From: Modicisalibacter sp049808615
Lineage (GTDB): Bacteria; Pseudomonadota; Gammaproteobacteria; Pseudomonadales; Halomonadaceae
DNA length: 64,000 nucleotides
Assembly: GCF_049808615.1 (NCBI RefSeq)
Contig: NZ_JBNCAN010000017.1
Span: forward strand, 1 to 64,000
Direction: 5' to 3'
Below the pieces are notes generated by a model that ran no database searches, was not told the origin of the DNA, and was given only the letters and a program-made list of their open reading frames with translations. The translations under genes and the position numbers were made by a program. Positions 45,265-54,273 of this stretch are shown one piece after another. Each line of letters opens with the position of its first letter. Positions within the stretch are counted from its first letter, which is position 1.

Positions 45265-46206
45265 TCAATGCACGCCAAAACTATTGCCTTTCCCGAAGCG
45301 CCAGGTCCGCGTGATGGTCAGACTGTCGCGTCCGCCCATGCCCTGGTCGAAGGGACGATACGGTGCTGCCCCTTCTACCGTCTTCATCGCGGCCTGATCG
45401 AGTTCGGCATGTCCTGAGGATTGTATCACCTCTGCCTGGCGCAACTGACCATCACGACCGATTACCGCTCGAATGCGCAGCTGACCATCGAGCTCTGACG
45501 GCGCCGGATAATGGCGATTGCCGTAGGTCTCCACGCGACGCGTCCAGGCATCGATATAGCGCCTTTCAGCAGCCCGCTGGGCAGCCTGGCGCCTGGGGTC
45601 GGAATCACTACTATCGTTGCTGGCAGCCGGGGCGGAGAAGCCTTGTTGGCGCACGCTTTCACTGGCCTGGGCCAGTAGAGCCTGACCGCTGGGCACCGTG
45701 TTCCCGCGCGAGGAGTTAGTGGGTGTCTCGGGCACCGGAGGTTCCGACACAGGCTCGGGTGTTGGAGATGGTTCAGGCGTCGGCGATGTCTTGGGAGCCG
45801 TTGGCTCCGAGGTTGGTTCAGGAGTCGGCTTGGATGCCGGCTCCGGCTGCGCCGCAGGCGGTGGCTCGGTTGCGGTTTCCGAGTCACTCGGTTCAGGTGC
45901 CGGCGTGGGTGCCTCTAGTAGCGGCGGCGTTTCGACTTGAGGAATGGGCTCCGTTGCCTTGCTATCGGTCACTGTTTCACTAGCTTCAGCAACCGCCTGT
46001 GCCGCTCCGGGCTCGACAGCGACCTGGGTCGCGAGCATCACGTCGAGACTCGTCGGCGCCTTCATGGTGGGCGTTGGAGCCAACCGCCACTGAGCCAGTC
46101 CGCCGATGACGATCGCATGCAAGAGTATCGCCACGACCCAGGCCAGAAGCGTGCGATGACGCCGGCCGATCGGCGCCTTGAGCGAGAAATCGAGGGGTGT
46201 CGCCAT
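45265..46206 (-). CDS. tonB: TonB-family energy transducer
   Basis: A 313-residue protein anchored by one N-terminal helix (LLAWVVAILLHAIVIGGLAQ), with a long Pro/Glu/Thr/Ser-rich periplasmic spacer (about residues 70-170) and a C-terminal TonB domain (NRHYPAPSELDGQLRIRAVI, ELDQAAMKTVEGAAPYRPFD). It carries inner-membrane energy to outer-membrane receptors. No exbB/exbD is next to it, as in the pseudomonad gshB-tonB arrangement. Confidence 0.9.
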   Translation of the reverse strand: MATPLDFSLKAPIGRRHRTLLAWVVAILLHAIVIGGLAQWRLAPTPTMKAPTSLDVMLATQVAVEPGAAQAVAEASETVTDSKATEPIPQVETPPLLEAPTPAPEPSDSETATEPPPAAQPEPASKPTPEPTSEPTAPKTSPTPEPSPTPEPVSEPPVPETPTNSSRGNTVPSGQALLAQASESVRQQGFSAPAASNDSSDSDPRRQAAQRAAERRYIDAWTRRVETYGNRHYPAPSELDGQLRIRAVIGRDGQLRQAEVIQSSGHAELDQAAMKTVEGAAPYRPFDQGMGGRDSLTITRTWRFGKGNSFGVH

Positions 46207-46230
46207 AGCCGCGTCTTGCGTCTTATACCA

Positions 46231-47187
46231 TCAGCCCAGACGGCGTAGAATGGCGTCCATCAGCAAACCGGCGATATCGGTACCACGCTGATCATCGATC
46301 TCGCGCACGCAGGTCGGGCTGGTGACGTTGATTTCGGTGATGTAGTCGCCGATCACATCGAGGCCGACGAACATCAACCCCTTGGCGATCAGCGTCGGCC
46401 GGACCTGCTCGATCAGCCAGTGGTCGCGCTTGGTCAGCTCACGACTGACGCCCTGGGCGCCTGCCGCCAGATTACCACGCGTCTCGCCGGCCATCGGCAC
46501 TCGCGCCAGGCCGTAGGGTACCGGCTCACCGTCGATCAGCAGAATACGGGTGTCGCCGTTCTTGATTTCGGGAATATAGCGCTGGACCATGATCTGGCGT
46601 TGACCCCGTTCGCTGAGCTGCTCGATCACCGCACCGATATTGCGCCCTTCCGGGCCGATATGGAAGATGCCGCTACCGCCCATCCCATCCAGCGGCTTGA
46701 AGATCACATCACCCTGCTTTTCGTGGAAGCTGCGCAGTACGCGGTCACTGCTGGACACCACACAGGGCACGCTGCATTGCGGAAACTGTTGAGCAAAAAG
46801 CTTTTCATTGCACTCGAGCAGTGCCTGAGTGGGGTTGACGATCAACACCCCTTCGCGCTCGGCGAAACCAAGCAGATAGACCGCATTGACGAAATGATCG
46901 TTCACCGGCGGGTCCTTGCGCATCAGGATCACATCGAGCTCGGCCAGCGGCGTCGCCTTGGATTCACCCAGCCGGTACCAATGCTCAGGATCGCGATAGA
47001 CCTCGAGATCGCTTAGACGCGCCATGGCGCGGCCATTGTCCAGGAAAAGATCCTCCTGCTCCATGTAATGCAGCGACCAGCCTCGGTCCTGGGCGGCCCA
47101 CAGCATGGCCAGGGTGGTGTCCTTCTTGTAGGTAATGTCCGCGATGGGATCCATCACCACACCGATCTTGAGGGCGCGTTGGCTCAT
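46231..47187 (-). CDS. gshB: glutathione synthetase
   Basis: Adds glycine to gamma-glutamylcysteine with ATP. The 318-residue ATP-grasp protein shows GVVMDPIADITYKKDTTLAM at the N-terminus, FKPLDGMGGSGIF, MVQRYIPEIKNGDTRILLI, and the terminal INVTSPTCVREID, all typical of the bacterial enzyme. It is upstream of tonB by 24 bases and downstream of rsmE. Confidence 0.97.
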   Translation of the reverse strand: MSQRALKIGVVMDPIADITYKKDTTLAMLWAAQDRGWSLHYMEQEDLFLDNGRAMARLSDLEVYRDPEHWYRLGESKATPLAELDVILMRKDPPVNDHFVNAVYLLGFAEREGVLIVNPTQALLECNEKLFAQQFPQCSVPCVVSSSDRVLRSFHEKQGDVIFKPLDGMGGSGIFHIGPEGRNIGAVIEQLSERGQRQIMVQRYIPEIKNGDTRILLIDGEPVPYGLARVPMAGETRGNLAAGAQGVSRELTKRDHWLIEQVRPTLIAKGLMFVGLDVIGDYITEINVTSPTCVREIDDQRGTDIAGLLMDAILRRLG

Positions 47188-47253
47188 GATTCACTCTTTG
47201 AGAAGGGAATGATGCGTACAAGTATGACCCAGCGCCAAGGCTAGACCAAGGCG

Positions 47254-47979
47254 CTAGAGGTCGCCGAAATAATGCTGCAGCAAACTCAGCGCGACGACCG
47301 GGGCGGTTTCGGTACGCAGGACGCGCGGACCAAGGGACAGCGCCGTGAAGCCGGCATGCCGAGCACGGATGACTTCTTCTTCGGCAAGCCCGCCCTCGGG
47401 GCCTATCAACAGGGCGGCTTCGTTAACGTCGCGGCTCTCTTTCCAAGGGGACTGGGTAGCCGGATGCAGCACCAGGCGCAGCGGTTCCTCTCGCTCACTC
47501 AGCCAATCGCCTAGAGAACGGGGCGGGTGTATCGTCGGCAAGGTGGCACGGCCGCACTGCTCACAAGCGCTGATGGCCACACCCCGCCAATGGGTGTGCT
47601 TCTTCGCCTCGCGCTCGCCTTTTAGCCGTACATCGCCATGCTCGGTATACAGTGGCGTAATGACGGCGACACCCAGCTCGACGGCCTTCTGGATGGCGTA
47701 GTCCATGCGATCGCCCTTGGAGATCGCCTGTCCCAGATGCACTTTCAGTGGCGACTCCCCCCGACCCGGCGAGACGGTATTCACGCATGCCACGACTCGT
47801 TTACGCCCCACCTCGACGAGTTCGGCGGCGGCCTCATGGCCACGCCCGTCGAACAACACAAGCGCTGCCCCCTCGCGCTGGCGCAATACCGTCACGATAT
47901 GTCGGGCGGCGCCCTCGGGCAGAATCAGCTCGCCACCCGGCTCGAGCGGCGCATCGATATGGATCCGCGGGCCGCTCAT
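47254..47979 (-). CDS. rsmE: 16S rRNA (uracil-1498-N3)-methyltransferase
   Basis: A 241-residue SPOUT-class methyltransferase with an N-terminal PUA-like part (LPEGAARHIVTVLRQREGAA) and the knotted SAM site (LLIGPEGGLAEEEV, LGPRVLRTETAPVVALSLLQ). It modifies U1498 in the decoding site of 16S rRNA. The ATG five bases after the secB stop is taken as start; a longer frame would lie inside secB. Confidence 0.95.
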   Translation of the reverse strand: MSGPRIHIDAPLEPGGELILPEGAARHIVTVLRQREGAALVLFDGRGHEAAAELVEVGRKRVVACVNTVSPGRGESPLKVHLGQAISKGDRMDYAIQKAVELGVAVITPLYTEHGDVRLKGEREAKKHTHWRGVAISACEQCGRATLPTIHPPRSLGDWLSEREEPLRLVLHPATQSPWKESRDVNEAALLIGPEGGLAEEEVIRARHAGFTALSLGPRVLRTETAPVVALSLLQHYFGDL

Positions 47980-47984
47980 TGCCG

Positions 47985-48473
47985 TTACTGGGTGTTCTCG
48001 TTGCCCTCGGCTTGACGCTGTTTCTTCTGGGCGTACATGGCCTCGAAGTTCACCGGTGCCAGCATCAGCGGAGGGAAGCTGCCACGGCTGACCAGGTTGT
48101 CGACGCACTCCCGGGCATAGGGAAACAGCACGTTGGGGCAGAAGGCGCCCAAGGTATGATCCAACTGCTCGCCTTGAAGCCCGGTGATGCGGAATAGGCC
48201 ACCCTGCTCGATCTCGGCCAGGAAACAGGTATTACCCGTCTCGCTGTGATTGATCTGAGCGGTTACCTTGACCACCACCTCGTAGAGATCTTCGCCGATC
48301 TGGGTGCTGTGAGTGCCTAGATCGACATTGACCTTGGGCTTGAAGGCCTCCTGGAACACCTGGGGCGAATTCGGCGACTCAAACGAGATATCCTTGATAT
48401 AGATACGCTGCAGGGCGAACTGCAACTGCTGCTGATTCTGACCTTGTGCAGACTGATTGTTCTCTTCCGCCAT
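47985..48473 (-). CDS. secB: protein-export chaperone SecB
   Basis: A 162-residue export chaperone that holds preproteins unfolded for SecA. Features: FALQRIYIKDISFESPNSPQ, VVKVTAQINHS, and the conserved LFPYARECVDNLVSRGSFPP. Glutamine-rich first residues (SAQGQNQQQLQ) are common in the family. It follows the rhodanese gene by 65 bases; the glutaredoxin gene found between these two in E. coli is absent. Confidence 0.97.
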   Translation of the reverse strand: MAEENNQSAQGQNQQQLQFALQRIYIKDISFESPNSPQVFQEAFKPKVNVDLGTHSTQIGEDLYEVVVKVTAQINHSETGNTCFLAEIEQGGLFRITGLQGEQLDHTLGAFCPNVLFPYARECVDNLVSRGSFPPLMLAPVNFEAMYAQKKQRQAEGNENTQ

Positions 48474-48538
48474 GGTGAAGCTCCCTTGTAGAACCTTGTA
48501 TGAACTTACATAAACTCGTGTGAACGCTCAGGAGTCGT

Positions 48539-48958
48539 TTACTTCCTGACCACAGGCAGATTGTCGGCCTGCCACTGTGCCATCCCGCCCTTGAGCTTGG
48601 ACACTCGCTCAAAGCCGGCCTTGGTCAGCTTGGCCACGGCAGTGCCCGAGGCCTGTCCGTGCTTGCAGGCCACAATGACCGGCTTGTCCTTGAATTTGTC
48701 CAGCTCTTTCATCCGCTCGTCGAGCTTGCTCTGGGGGATATTGCGCGCACCGGCAATATGGCCGGCCTTGAAGTCGTTGGCATCGCGAATATCGACGACC
48801 ACGGCATCCTCGCGATTGATCAAGGTAGTGGCCTGGCTGGCATCGACACCGTGATTACCGCGCTTGAACTCGTAGGCGAGCCAGGCCGCGAGCACAGCAA
48901 TGAAGGCACCCACCAGAAGTGGATGGTTCTGAATGAATTCGAACAACTGATCGATCAT
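48539..48958 (-). CDS. membrane-anchored rhodanese-domain protein (YibN-like)
   Basis: A 139-residue protein with one N-terminal helix (HPLLVGAFIAVLAAWLAYEF) and a rhodanese domain (DAVVVDIRDANDFKAGHIAG) with the active-site cysteine in ACKHGQASG. It probably handles persulfide sulfur at the membrane. Divergent from gpmI and upstream of secB, as in other gammaproteobacteria. Confidence 0.92.
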   Translation of the reverse strand: MIDQLFEFIQNHPLLVGAFIAVLAAWLAYEFKRGNHGVDASQATTLINREDAVVVDIRDANDFKAGHIAGARNIPQSKLDERMKELDKFKDKPVIVACKHGQASGTAVAKLTKAGFERVSKLKGGMAQWQADNLPVVRK

Positions 48959-49182
48959 GGGTCCGTATAGCTCTTGTTGAAGTCGGCGGCACGTTTAAAT
49001 AGCGCGCCTAGTATACACAAGCCATCGCCGGACGTCCGTCCCCCACACCCCTTTGAGATGGTTGTAACGCCGGGCACTCCCTAAGGTATGATGACATCAA
49101 TGAACATGAGTCGCGAAACGGATGCGCGCCTTTCACACCGTGCGGCAAGCCCAGACAACGCTATATTACGAGGCACTTTTTC

Positions 49183-50757
49183 ATGCCGGATACTCCTACT
49201 TCACGCCCACGCCCGGTGGCATTGGTCATTCTCGATGGCTACGGCCATAGCGAAAACCCCGAGCACAATGCGATTCTTGCCGCCGACACACCGGTAATGG
49301 ATGACCTGAAAAGACGCTACCCCAATGGCCTGGTGCATACCGATGGCAAGTTCGTCGGTCTGCCCCAAGGGCAGATGGGCAACTCCGAGGTCGGCCACAT
49401 GAATCTCGGGGCGGGACGCATCGTCTATCAAGATTTCACCCGCATCACCAAGGCTATCGAAGATAACGAACTGGGCGATATCCCCGCTCTGATCGGCCCG
49501 ATCGATACCGCCGTCGAATCCGGCAGTGCCGTGCATCTGCTGGGCCTGCTCTCCCCCGGCGGCGTGCACAGTCACGAGGATCATATCCTGGCCATGGCCG
49601 AGCTGGCCGCCCAGCGCGGCGCCAAGAAGATTTACGTGCACGCCTTTCTCGATGGTCGCGACACACCGCCGCAAAGTGCTCAAGGCTCCCTCGAGCGCAC
49701 CAACGACAAGCTAGCTGAGCTGGTCGGCCGGGACAATGGCTTCGTCGCCTCGATCATCGGCCGTTACTTCGCCATGGATCGCGACAATCGCTGGGATCGG
49801 GTCGAAAAGGCCTACCGGGTGATCACCCAGGGCGAAGGCGAACATATCGCCGACTCCGCCGAGGCTGGCCTTTCCGCCGCCTATGAACGCGGCGAAACCG
49901 ACGAGTTCGTCACCGCCACCAGCATTCGCCCGACCGGCGACGTCGTTACCATGGCAGACGGCGATGCCGCCATTTTCATGAATTTCCGTGCCGATCGCGC
50001 CCGGGAACTGACCCGCGCCTTCGTCGAGGACGACTTCGACGGTTTCACTCGTCAGGCGAGACCCAAGCTCGCCGGTCGAGGACTGGTGATGCTGACAGAG
50101 TACGCCGCGGACATCCCCGCCGACTGCGCGTTTCCGCCTAGTGAACTGCACAATACCCTGGGCGAAGTGGTCTCCAATCGCGGCCTGACCCAGCTACGTA
50201 TCGCGGAAACCGAGAAGTACGCCCACGTCACCTTCTTCTTCTCCGGGGGGCGTGAAGAAGAGTACCCCGGAGAAACTCGGGAGTTGATTCCTTCGCCTCA
50301 GGACGTCAAGACCTATGACGAGAAGCCAGAGATGAGTGCGGAGGAAGTGACCGACCGGCTCGTGGCGGCCATCGACGCAGGCAGCTTTGATTTAATCGTG
50401 TGCAACTACGCCAACGGCGACATGGTCGGCCACACCGGCAAGCTCGACGCCGCGGTCAAGGCGGTGGAGACGCTCGATAAATGCGTCGGCCGGGTCGTCG
50501 AGGCGATCGAACGCGCGGGCGGCGAATGCCTGATCACGGCGGATCACGGCAACGCCGAACAGATGGTCAACCCCGAGACCGGTGCGCCCCAGACCGCCCA
50601 CACGACCTTCGAGGTGCCACTGATCTACGTGACGCAGCGCCAGGCCACTCTCAAGGAAGGCGGGCGCCTGTGCGATATTGCACCGACTTTGTTGACCATG
50701 ATGGATGAAGCGATCCCCGATGAGATGACCGGCAACGCGCTGGTCGACTATTCCTGA
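49183..50757 (+). CDS. gpmI: 2,3-bisphosphoglycerate-independent phosphoglycerate mutase
   Basis: Interconverts 3- and 2-phosphoglycerate with two manganese ions. The 524-residue protein has the phosphatase-like metal site (LVILDGYGHS), the serine nucleophile in GNSEVGHMNLGAGR, FLDGRDTPP, MNFRADRARELTRAF, and ITADHGNAEQM. It also serves the 2-phosphoglycerate made by the glycerate kinase of this window. A short divergent promoter region separates it from the rhodanese gene. Confidence 0.97.
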   Translation: MPDTPTSRPRPVALVILDGYGHSENPEHNAILAADTPVMDDLKRRYPNGLVHTDGKFVGLPQGQMGNSEVGHMNLGAGRIVYQDFTRITKAIEDNELGDIPALIGPIDTAVESGSAVHLLGLLSPGGVHSHEDHILAMAELAAQRGAKKIYVHAFLDGRDTPPQSAQGSLERTNDKLAELVGRDNGFVASIIGRYFAMDRDNRWDRVEKAYRVITQGEGEHIADSAEAGLSAAYERGETDEFVTATSIRPTGDVVTMADGDAAIFMNFRADRARELTRAFVEDDFDGFTRQARPKLAGRGLVMLTEYAADIPADCAFPPSELHNTLGEVVSNRGLTQLRIAETEKYAHVTFFFSGGREEEYPGETRELIPSPQDVKTYDEKPEMSAEEVTDRLVAAIDAGSFDLIVCNYANGDMVGHTGKLDAAVKAVETLDKCVGRVVEAIERAGGECLITADHGNAEQMVNPETGAPQTAHTTFEVPLIYVTQRQATLKEGGRLCDIAPTLLTMMDEAIPDEMTGNALVDYS

Positions 50758-50765
50758 TCTCGGTG

Positions 50766-51917
50766 ATGTCTGGCAGGCTTTACCGCACCTTCGCACTCGT
50801 CTGCATGCTGCTGCTTGCCCAAGGCCATCCGCTGGCCCTGGGCCAAACCAGTGAGCGCAAGGCCGAGGCACGAGTCGATGCGATCAGTCGTGACATCCAG
50901 GCACTGGCCAAGCGCCTGGATAGCACCCGCGAGGCGCGCAGTGATGCCAGCCGCCAGCTCGAAGAGGTCGAAACGGCGCTCGCTGATACCCACCACCGCC
51001 TCGATCAACTCCAGGCGGAACGGCGTGATCTCGATGAGGAAATAGACACGCTCGAGCAGCGCCGCAAGGCGTTGCATCGCGAGCGCGACGAACAGCGTCG
51101 GGCCCTGGCGACTCAGATACAGGCGCTTTACCGGCTGGGACGCTCGCCGCAACTCAAATTACTCCTCAACCAGGACGAACCGGCGCGCCTCGATCGACTA
51201 CAGACCTATCTCAATCGCCTTTCCCAGGCGCGTAGCGAACGCATCGATGCCCTGGCACGTCTGGACACGCAATTAGCCGAGAACCGAACCTCCCTGGCCC
51301 AGCGCCGCGAACGCCTCAACGATCTGATGGGGGAGCTCGAGACTCAAAGCGCGGCATTGATCAAACGTACCCGGGAGCGAGAAGCACTACTCGCCAAGCT
51401 CGACGCCCGCTACAGTGACGAGAAATCCCGCCTGGCGCAGCTCGACGAGGATCGTACCCAGGCTGAACGGGTGCTCGAGCAGGTGCGCGAGGAACTCAAA
51501 CGGCTCGATGAGCCGCCGCCCTCCACCGCCATTGCCGATACCAAGGGCACGTTGCCTTGGCCGGTGCAGGGAAAGGTGCTGTCTGCCTTTGGCGATGGTG
51601 AAGGCGTCAACCGCAATGGGCTGGTGATCGCTGCCGCCGAAGGCACGCCCATCGAGGCCATTCACCCTGGGCGGGTGGTGTTCGCCGACTGGATGCGCGG
51701 CTTCGGCAACCTGCTGATTCTCGATCATGGTGATGACATCATGTCGCTTTACGCCCATGTTCAGAGTTTTGAGGTCGGTGTGGGGGCTCGCGTTGAACAA
51801 AACGACGTCATCGCTGCCGTAGGCAATACCGGTGGTCGCCCGCGTCCAGCGCTCTATTTCGAAGTACGTCGTGCGGGCAAGCCAATCAATCCGCGTCAGT
51901 GGGTGGGTCAGCGATGA
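50766..51917 (+). CDS. envC: EnvC-like murein hydrolase activator
   Basis: An exported protein of about 383 residues: signal peptide (TFALVCMLLLAQGHPLALG), two long coiled-coil stretches (about residues 25-250) and a C-terminal LytM/M23 domain (from TLPWPVQGKVLSAFGDGEG). The zinc-site residues of active M23 peptidases are altered: GLVIAAAEG where a histidine is expected, and ALYFEVR in place of HLHFEVR. That fits EnvC, which activates amidases at the septum instead of cutting murein itself. It starts eight bases after gpmI. Confidence 0.88.
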   Translation: MSGRLYRTFALVCMLLLAQGHPLALGQTSERKAEARVDAISRDIQALAKRLDSTREARSDASRQLEEVETALADTHHRLDQLQAERRDLDEEIDTLEQRRKALHRERDEQRRALATQIQALYRLGRSPQLKLLLNQDEPARLDRLQTYLNRLSQARSERIDALARLDTQLAENRTSLAQRRERLNDLMGELETQSAALIKRTREREALLAKLDARYSDEKSRLAQLDEDRTQAERVLEQVREELKRLDEPPPSTAIADTKGTLPWPVQGKVLSAFGDGEGVNRNGLVIAAAEGTPIEAIHPGRVVFADWMRGFGNLLILDHGDDIMSLYAHVQSFEVGVGARVEQNDVIAAVGNTGGRPRPALYFEVRRAGKPINPRQWVGQR

Positions 51918-52024
51918 TGGCTGACAGGCGACCGCAAGACGCGATGACCAAGTTATGACGGTAGCGCCGCCCTTGGGGTGACGCTATGCTGATCCCCTTT
52001 GTTTGCTGCGATGTGAGAGAAAGA

Positions 52025-53311
52025 ATGCGCCATCCTCGCCTGACCTGGCTACTTTTTGCCCTGCTGATCGGACTTTCACCGGTTGCTTTCAGCGCCCCGG
52101 AGCAGCGGGCCGACGACGACTTGCCAGTGGCGGATATCCAAACCTTCGCCGAGGTATTCGAACGCATCAAGCGGGCCTATGTCGACGAGGTGGACGACTC
52201 GACCCTGCTGCGCAATGCCATGCGCGGCATGCTCGGCGAGCTCGATCCCCACTCCACCTATCTTTCCAGCAAGGATTTCGAGGCGCTGCGCGAATCCACC
52301 GAAGGCGAGTTTGGCGGCATCGGTATTGAAGTGGGCTTGCAGGATGGTCAGCTCACGATCATCGCCCCCATCGACGACACTCCGGCAGCAGAAGCAGGCC
52401 TTCAGCCCCGGGACGCCATACTGCGTATCGATGGCAAGATCACCGATCGTCTCTCTCTCGAAGAAGCGGTGACGCTGATGCGCGGCGAGCCGGGCTCCGA
52501 GATCGAGATCACCATCCTGCGTGATGGGGAGAACACGCCGCGCACGGTCACCCTGACCCGCGAGATCATCCGCAACGAAAGCGTGAAAAGCGAAATCCTC
52601 GAGCCCGGTTACGGCTATTTGCGCATCAGCCAGTTCCAGAACAGCACCGGCAAGCAGGTACGCGACGCCCTGGCGAAGCTATCAAAGAAAGCGCCTTTGG
52701 ATGGTTTGATCCTCGATTTGCGCAATAACCCGGGCGGTGTGCTGGATAGCGCCATCGAAGTGGCGGACGCCTTCCTCGATAGCGGTCTGGTCGTGTACAC
52801 CGAAGGCCGACTCCCGGACAGTGACATGCGCTTCAGCGCCACACCCAGCACCGCCGCCCCGGACGTACCGATGGTGGTGCTCATCAACGGCGGCAGCGCC
52901 TCCGCGGCGGAAATCGTTGCCGGCGCCCTGCAGGATCAACGCCGCGCCGTGATCATGGGCACCACCAGCTTCGGCAAGGGCTCGGTGCAACAGGTCATGC
53001 CCCTGGGCAACGGCGACGGCGTAAAATTGACCACCGCACTCTATTTCACTCCGGAGGGCCGCTCGATTCAGGCCAAGGGCATCGCCCCGGACGTGGAAGT
53101 GGTTCGTGGCCGCCTGGAAGTGGCCGAAGGCAACGACTTCGGCATTCGAGAATCGGATCTCAGCGGGCGTCTGGCCAATCCCAACGGAGGCCAGGAACCC
53201 TCTTCATCCGCCGGCAAAGAGCCGGTCAAGGATTATCAGCTGGGCGAGGCCCTCAATCTGCTCAAGGCGCTCAACGTGCTCGATCGGCGACCGAGTAATC
53301 AGGGCGGCTAG
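52025..53311 (+). CDS. ctpA: S41-family C-terminal processing peptidase
   Basis: A periplasmic serine protease of 428 residues. It has a signal peptide (LTWLLFALLIGLSPVAFSA), a PDZ domain (about residues 90-180; GIGIEVGLQDGQLTIIAPID), and the protease core with serine in NGGSASAAEIVAGALQD and the catalytic lysine in TTSFGKGSVQQ. It follows envC and gpmI on the same strand, a known gammaproteobacterial order. The ATG before the signal peptide is chosen over an upstream one that would put seven-odd unlikely residues first. Confidence 0.95.
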   Translation: MRHPRLTWLLFALLIGLSPVAFSAPEQRADDDLPVADIQTFAEVFERIKRAYVDEVDDSTLLRNAMRGMLGELDPHSTYLSSKDFEALRESTEGEFGGIGIEVGLQDGQLTIIAPIDDTPAAEAGLQPRDAILRIDGKITDRLSLEEAVTLMRGEPGSEIEITILRDGENTPRTVTLTREIIRNESVKSEILEPGYGYLRISQFQNSTGKQVRDALAKLSKKAPLDGLILDLRNNPGGVLDSAIEVADAFLDSGLVVYTEGRLPDSDMRFSATPSTAAPDVPMVVLINGGSASAAEIVAGALQDQRRAVIMGTTSFGKGSVQQVMPLGNGDGVKLTTALYFTPEGRSIQAKGIAPDVEVVRGRLEVAEGNDFGIRESDLSGRLANPNGGQEPSSSAGKEPVKDYQLGEALNLLKALNVLDRRPSNQGG

Positions 53312-53493
53312 GCTAAGCAAGGGACTCGCCTCGACCGCTCGAAGCCACACACCTACGAGTACTTGCGATGGAGGGGCAGCCCTCTATCGCATCTTGCACA
53401 TTTTTACTCTCTTTGTAAGACATTAACGATAAACCTGTCAGCCAATCACCACATGAGCCCACGCCCTATTTCTTCTCTGCTTCTAGTCGTATA

Positions 53494-53529
53494 ACGTACA
53501 AAAAATCACTATCACGTACAAAAAATTAC
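53494..53529 (+). repeat. short direct repeat in the AT-rich region before the WD40-like gene
   Basis: ACGTACAAAAAATCAC and ACGTACAAAAAATTAC follow each other with a 20-base period. The interval from the ctpA stop to the next gene (about 280 bases) is AT-rich and otherwise empty. Confidence 0.6.
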
Positions 53530-53592
53530 GTTAAATAATGAACGCGAAGTTCGATGCGTATCGAGCCTTGCTACAGAAGAAGAAATACACTC

Positions 53593-54272
53593 ATGAATGA
53601 TGTCTCCCTTCCCTTCCAGCCCTTTGAGAAACACCCTCCAGTAGTGAAAGATCAACTGTTCAGTAATTATGGAGGCGTGTTTCTATGGAGTTTGGAGACT
53701 CTTAAGCCAATAGCTCAATTTAATGGAAATAGCTCAAAGGTGGATGCGGCTATCAGTCCTGATGGCCAATGGGTCGTAAGCGGTGATGAGAACACCATCG
53801 GACTTTACTGGAATACCAATCAACCTGAAAAAAGCATCGAATGGCAGGATATAGTACGGGGATTTTTCTCGAGGATTCTCCATACGATCTTGATGAACCC
53901 AGAAAACTTGATAAAAGCGGCTTGATACCTGTGCCCATGGCGGATAAGCCGGATCGCTGGGGAGATCGCCACTTAACCACCGACACCACCGCCGCACTCG
54001 CCTTCATCAACGACAGCCAGGAATTCCTGCGCTTCGGTTACCGCTCCCACTGGGTTGCGCTGTTCGAAGCAGGCAATCCCTGGCCGCAGAAATACTTCGA
54101 CCTCGGCGACGATCCGCATCCCTCGACGTCGTCCTACCTGCGCAGCCTGAGCATCGCCACCTCACCTCAGGCCAAGGTACTGGTGACCGGCCATCGTGAC
54201 GATGGCGGCATCACTGTCTATCGTTATGATCCGGAGGCACGGACCCTGACCAAGGAGTGGGTCGGCGAGTAG
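53593..54272 (+). pseudogene. WD40-repeat-like protein gene broken by a frameshift
   Basis: The first frame encodes a beta-propeller-like stretch (GGVFLWSLETLKPIAQFNG, KVDAAISPDGQWVVSGDEN) and then degrades after SIEWQDIVRG. A second frame continues as GIFLEDSPYDLDEPRKLDKS to the end (GITVYRYDPEARTLTKEWVG). Adding one G to the GGGG run near 53863 would join the frames into one protein of about 225 residues. The family function is unknown. It may be a true pseudogene or a homopolymer sequencing error. It ends two bases before the convergent ubiI. Confidence 0.7.
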
Positions 54273-54273
54273 A

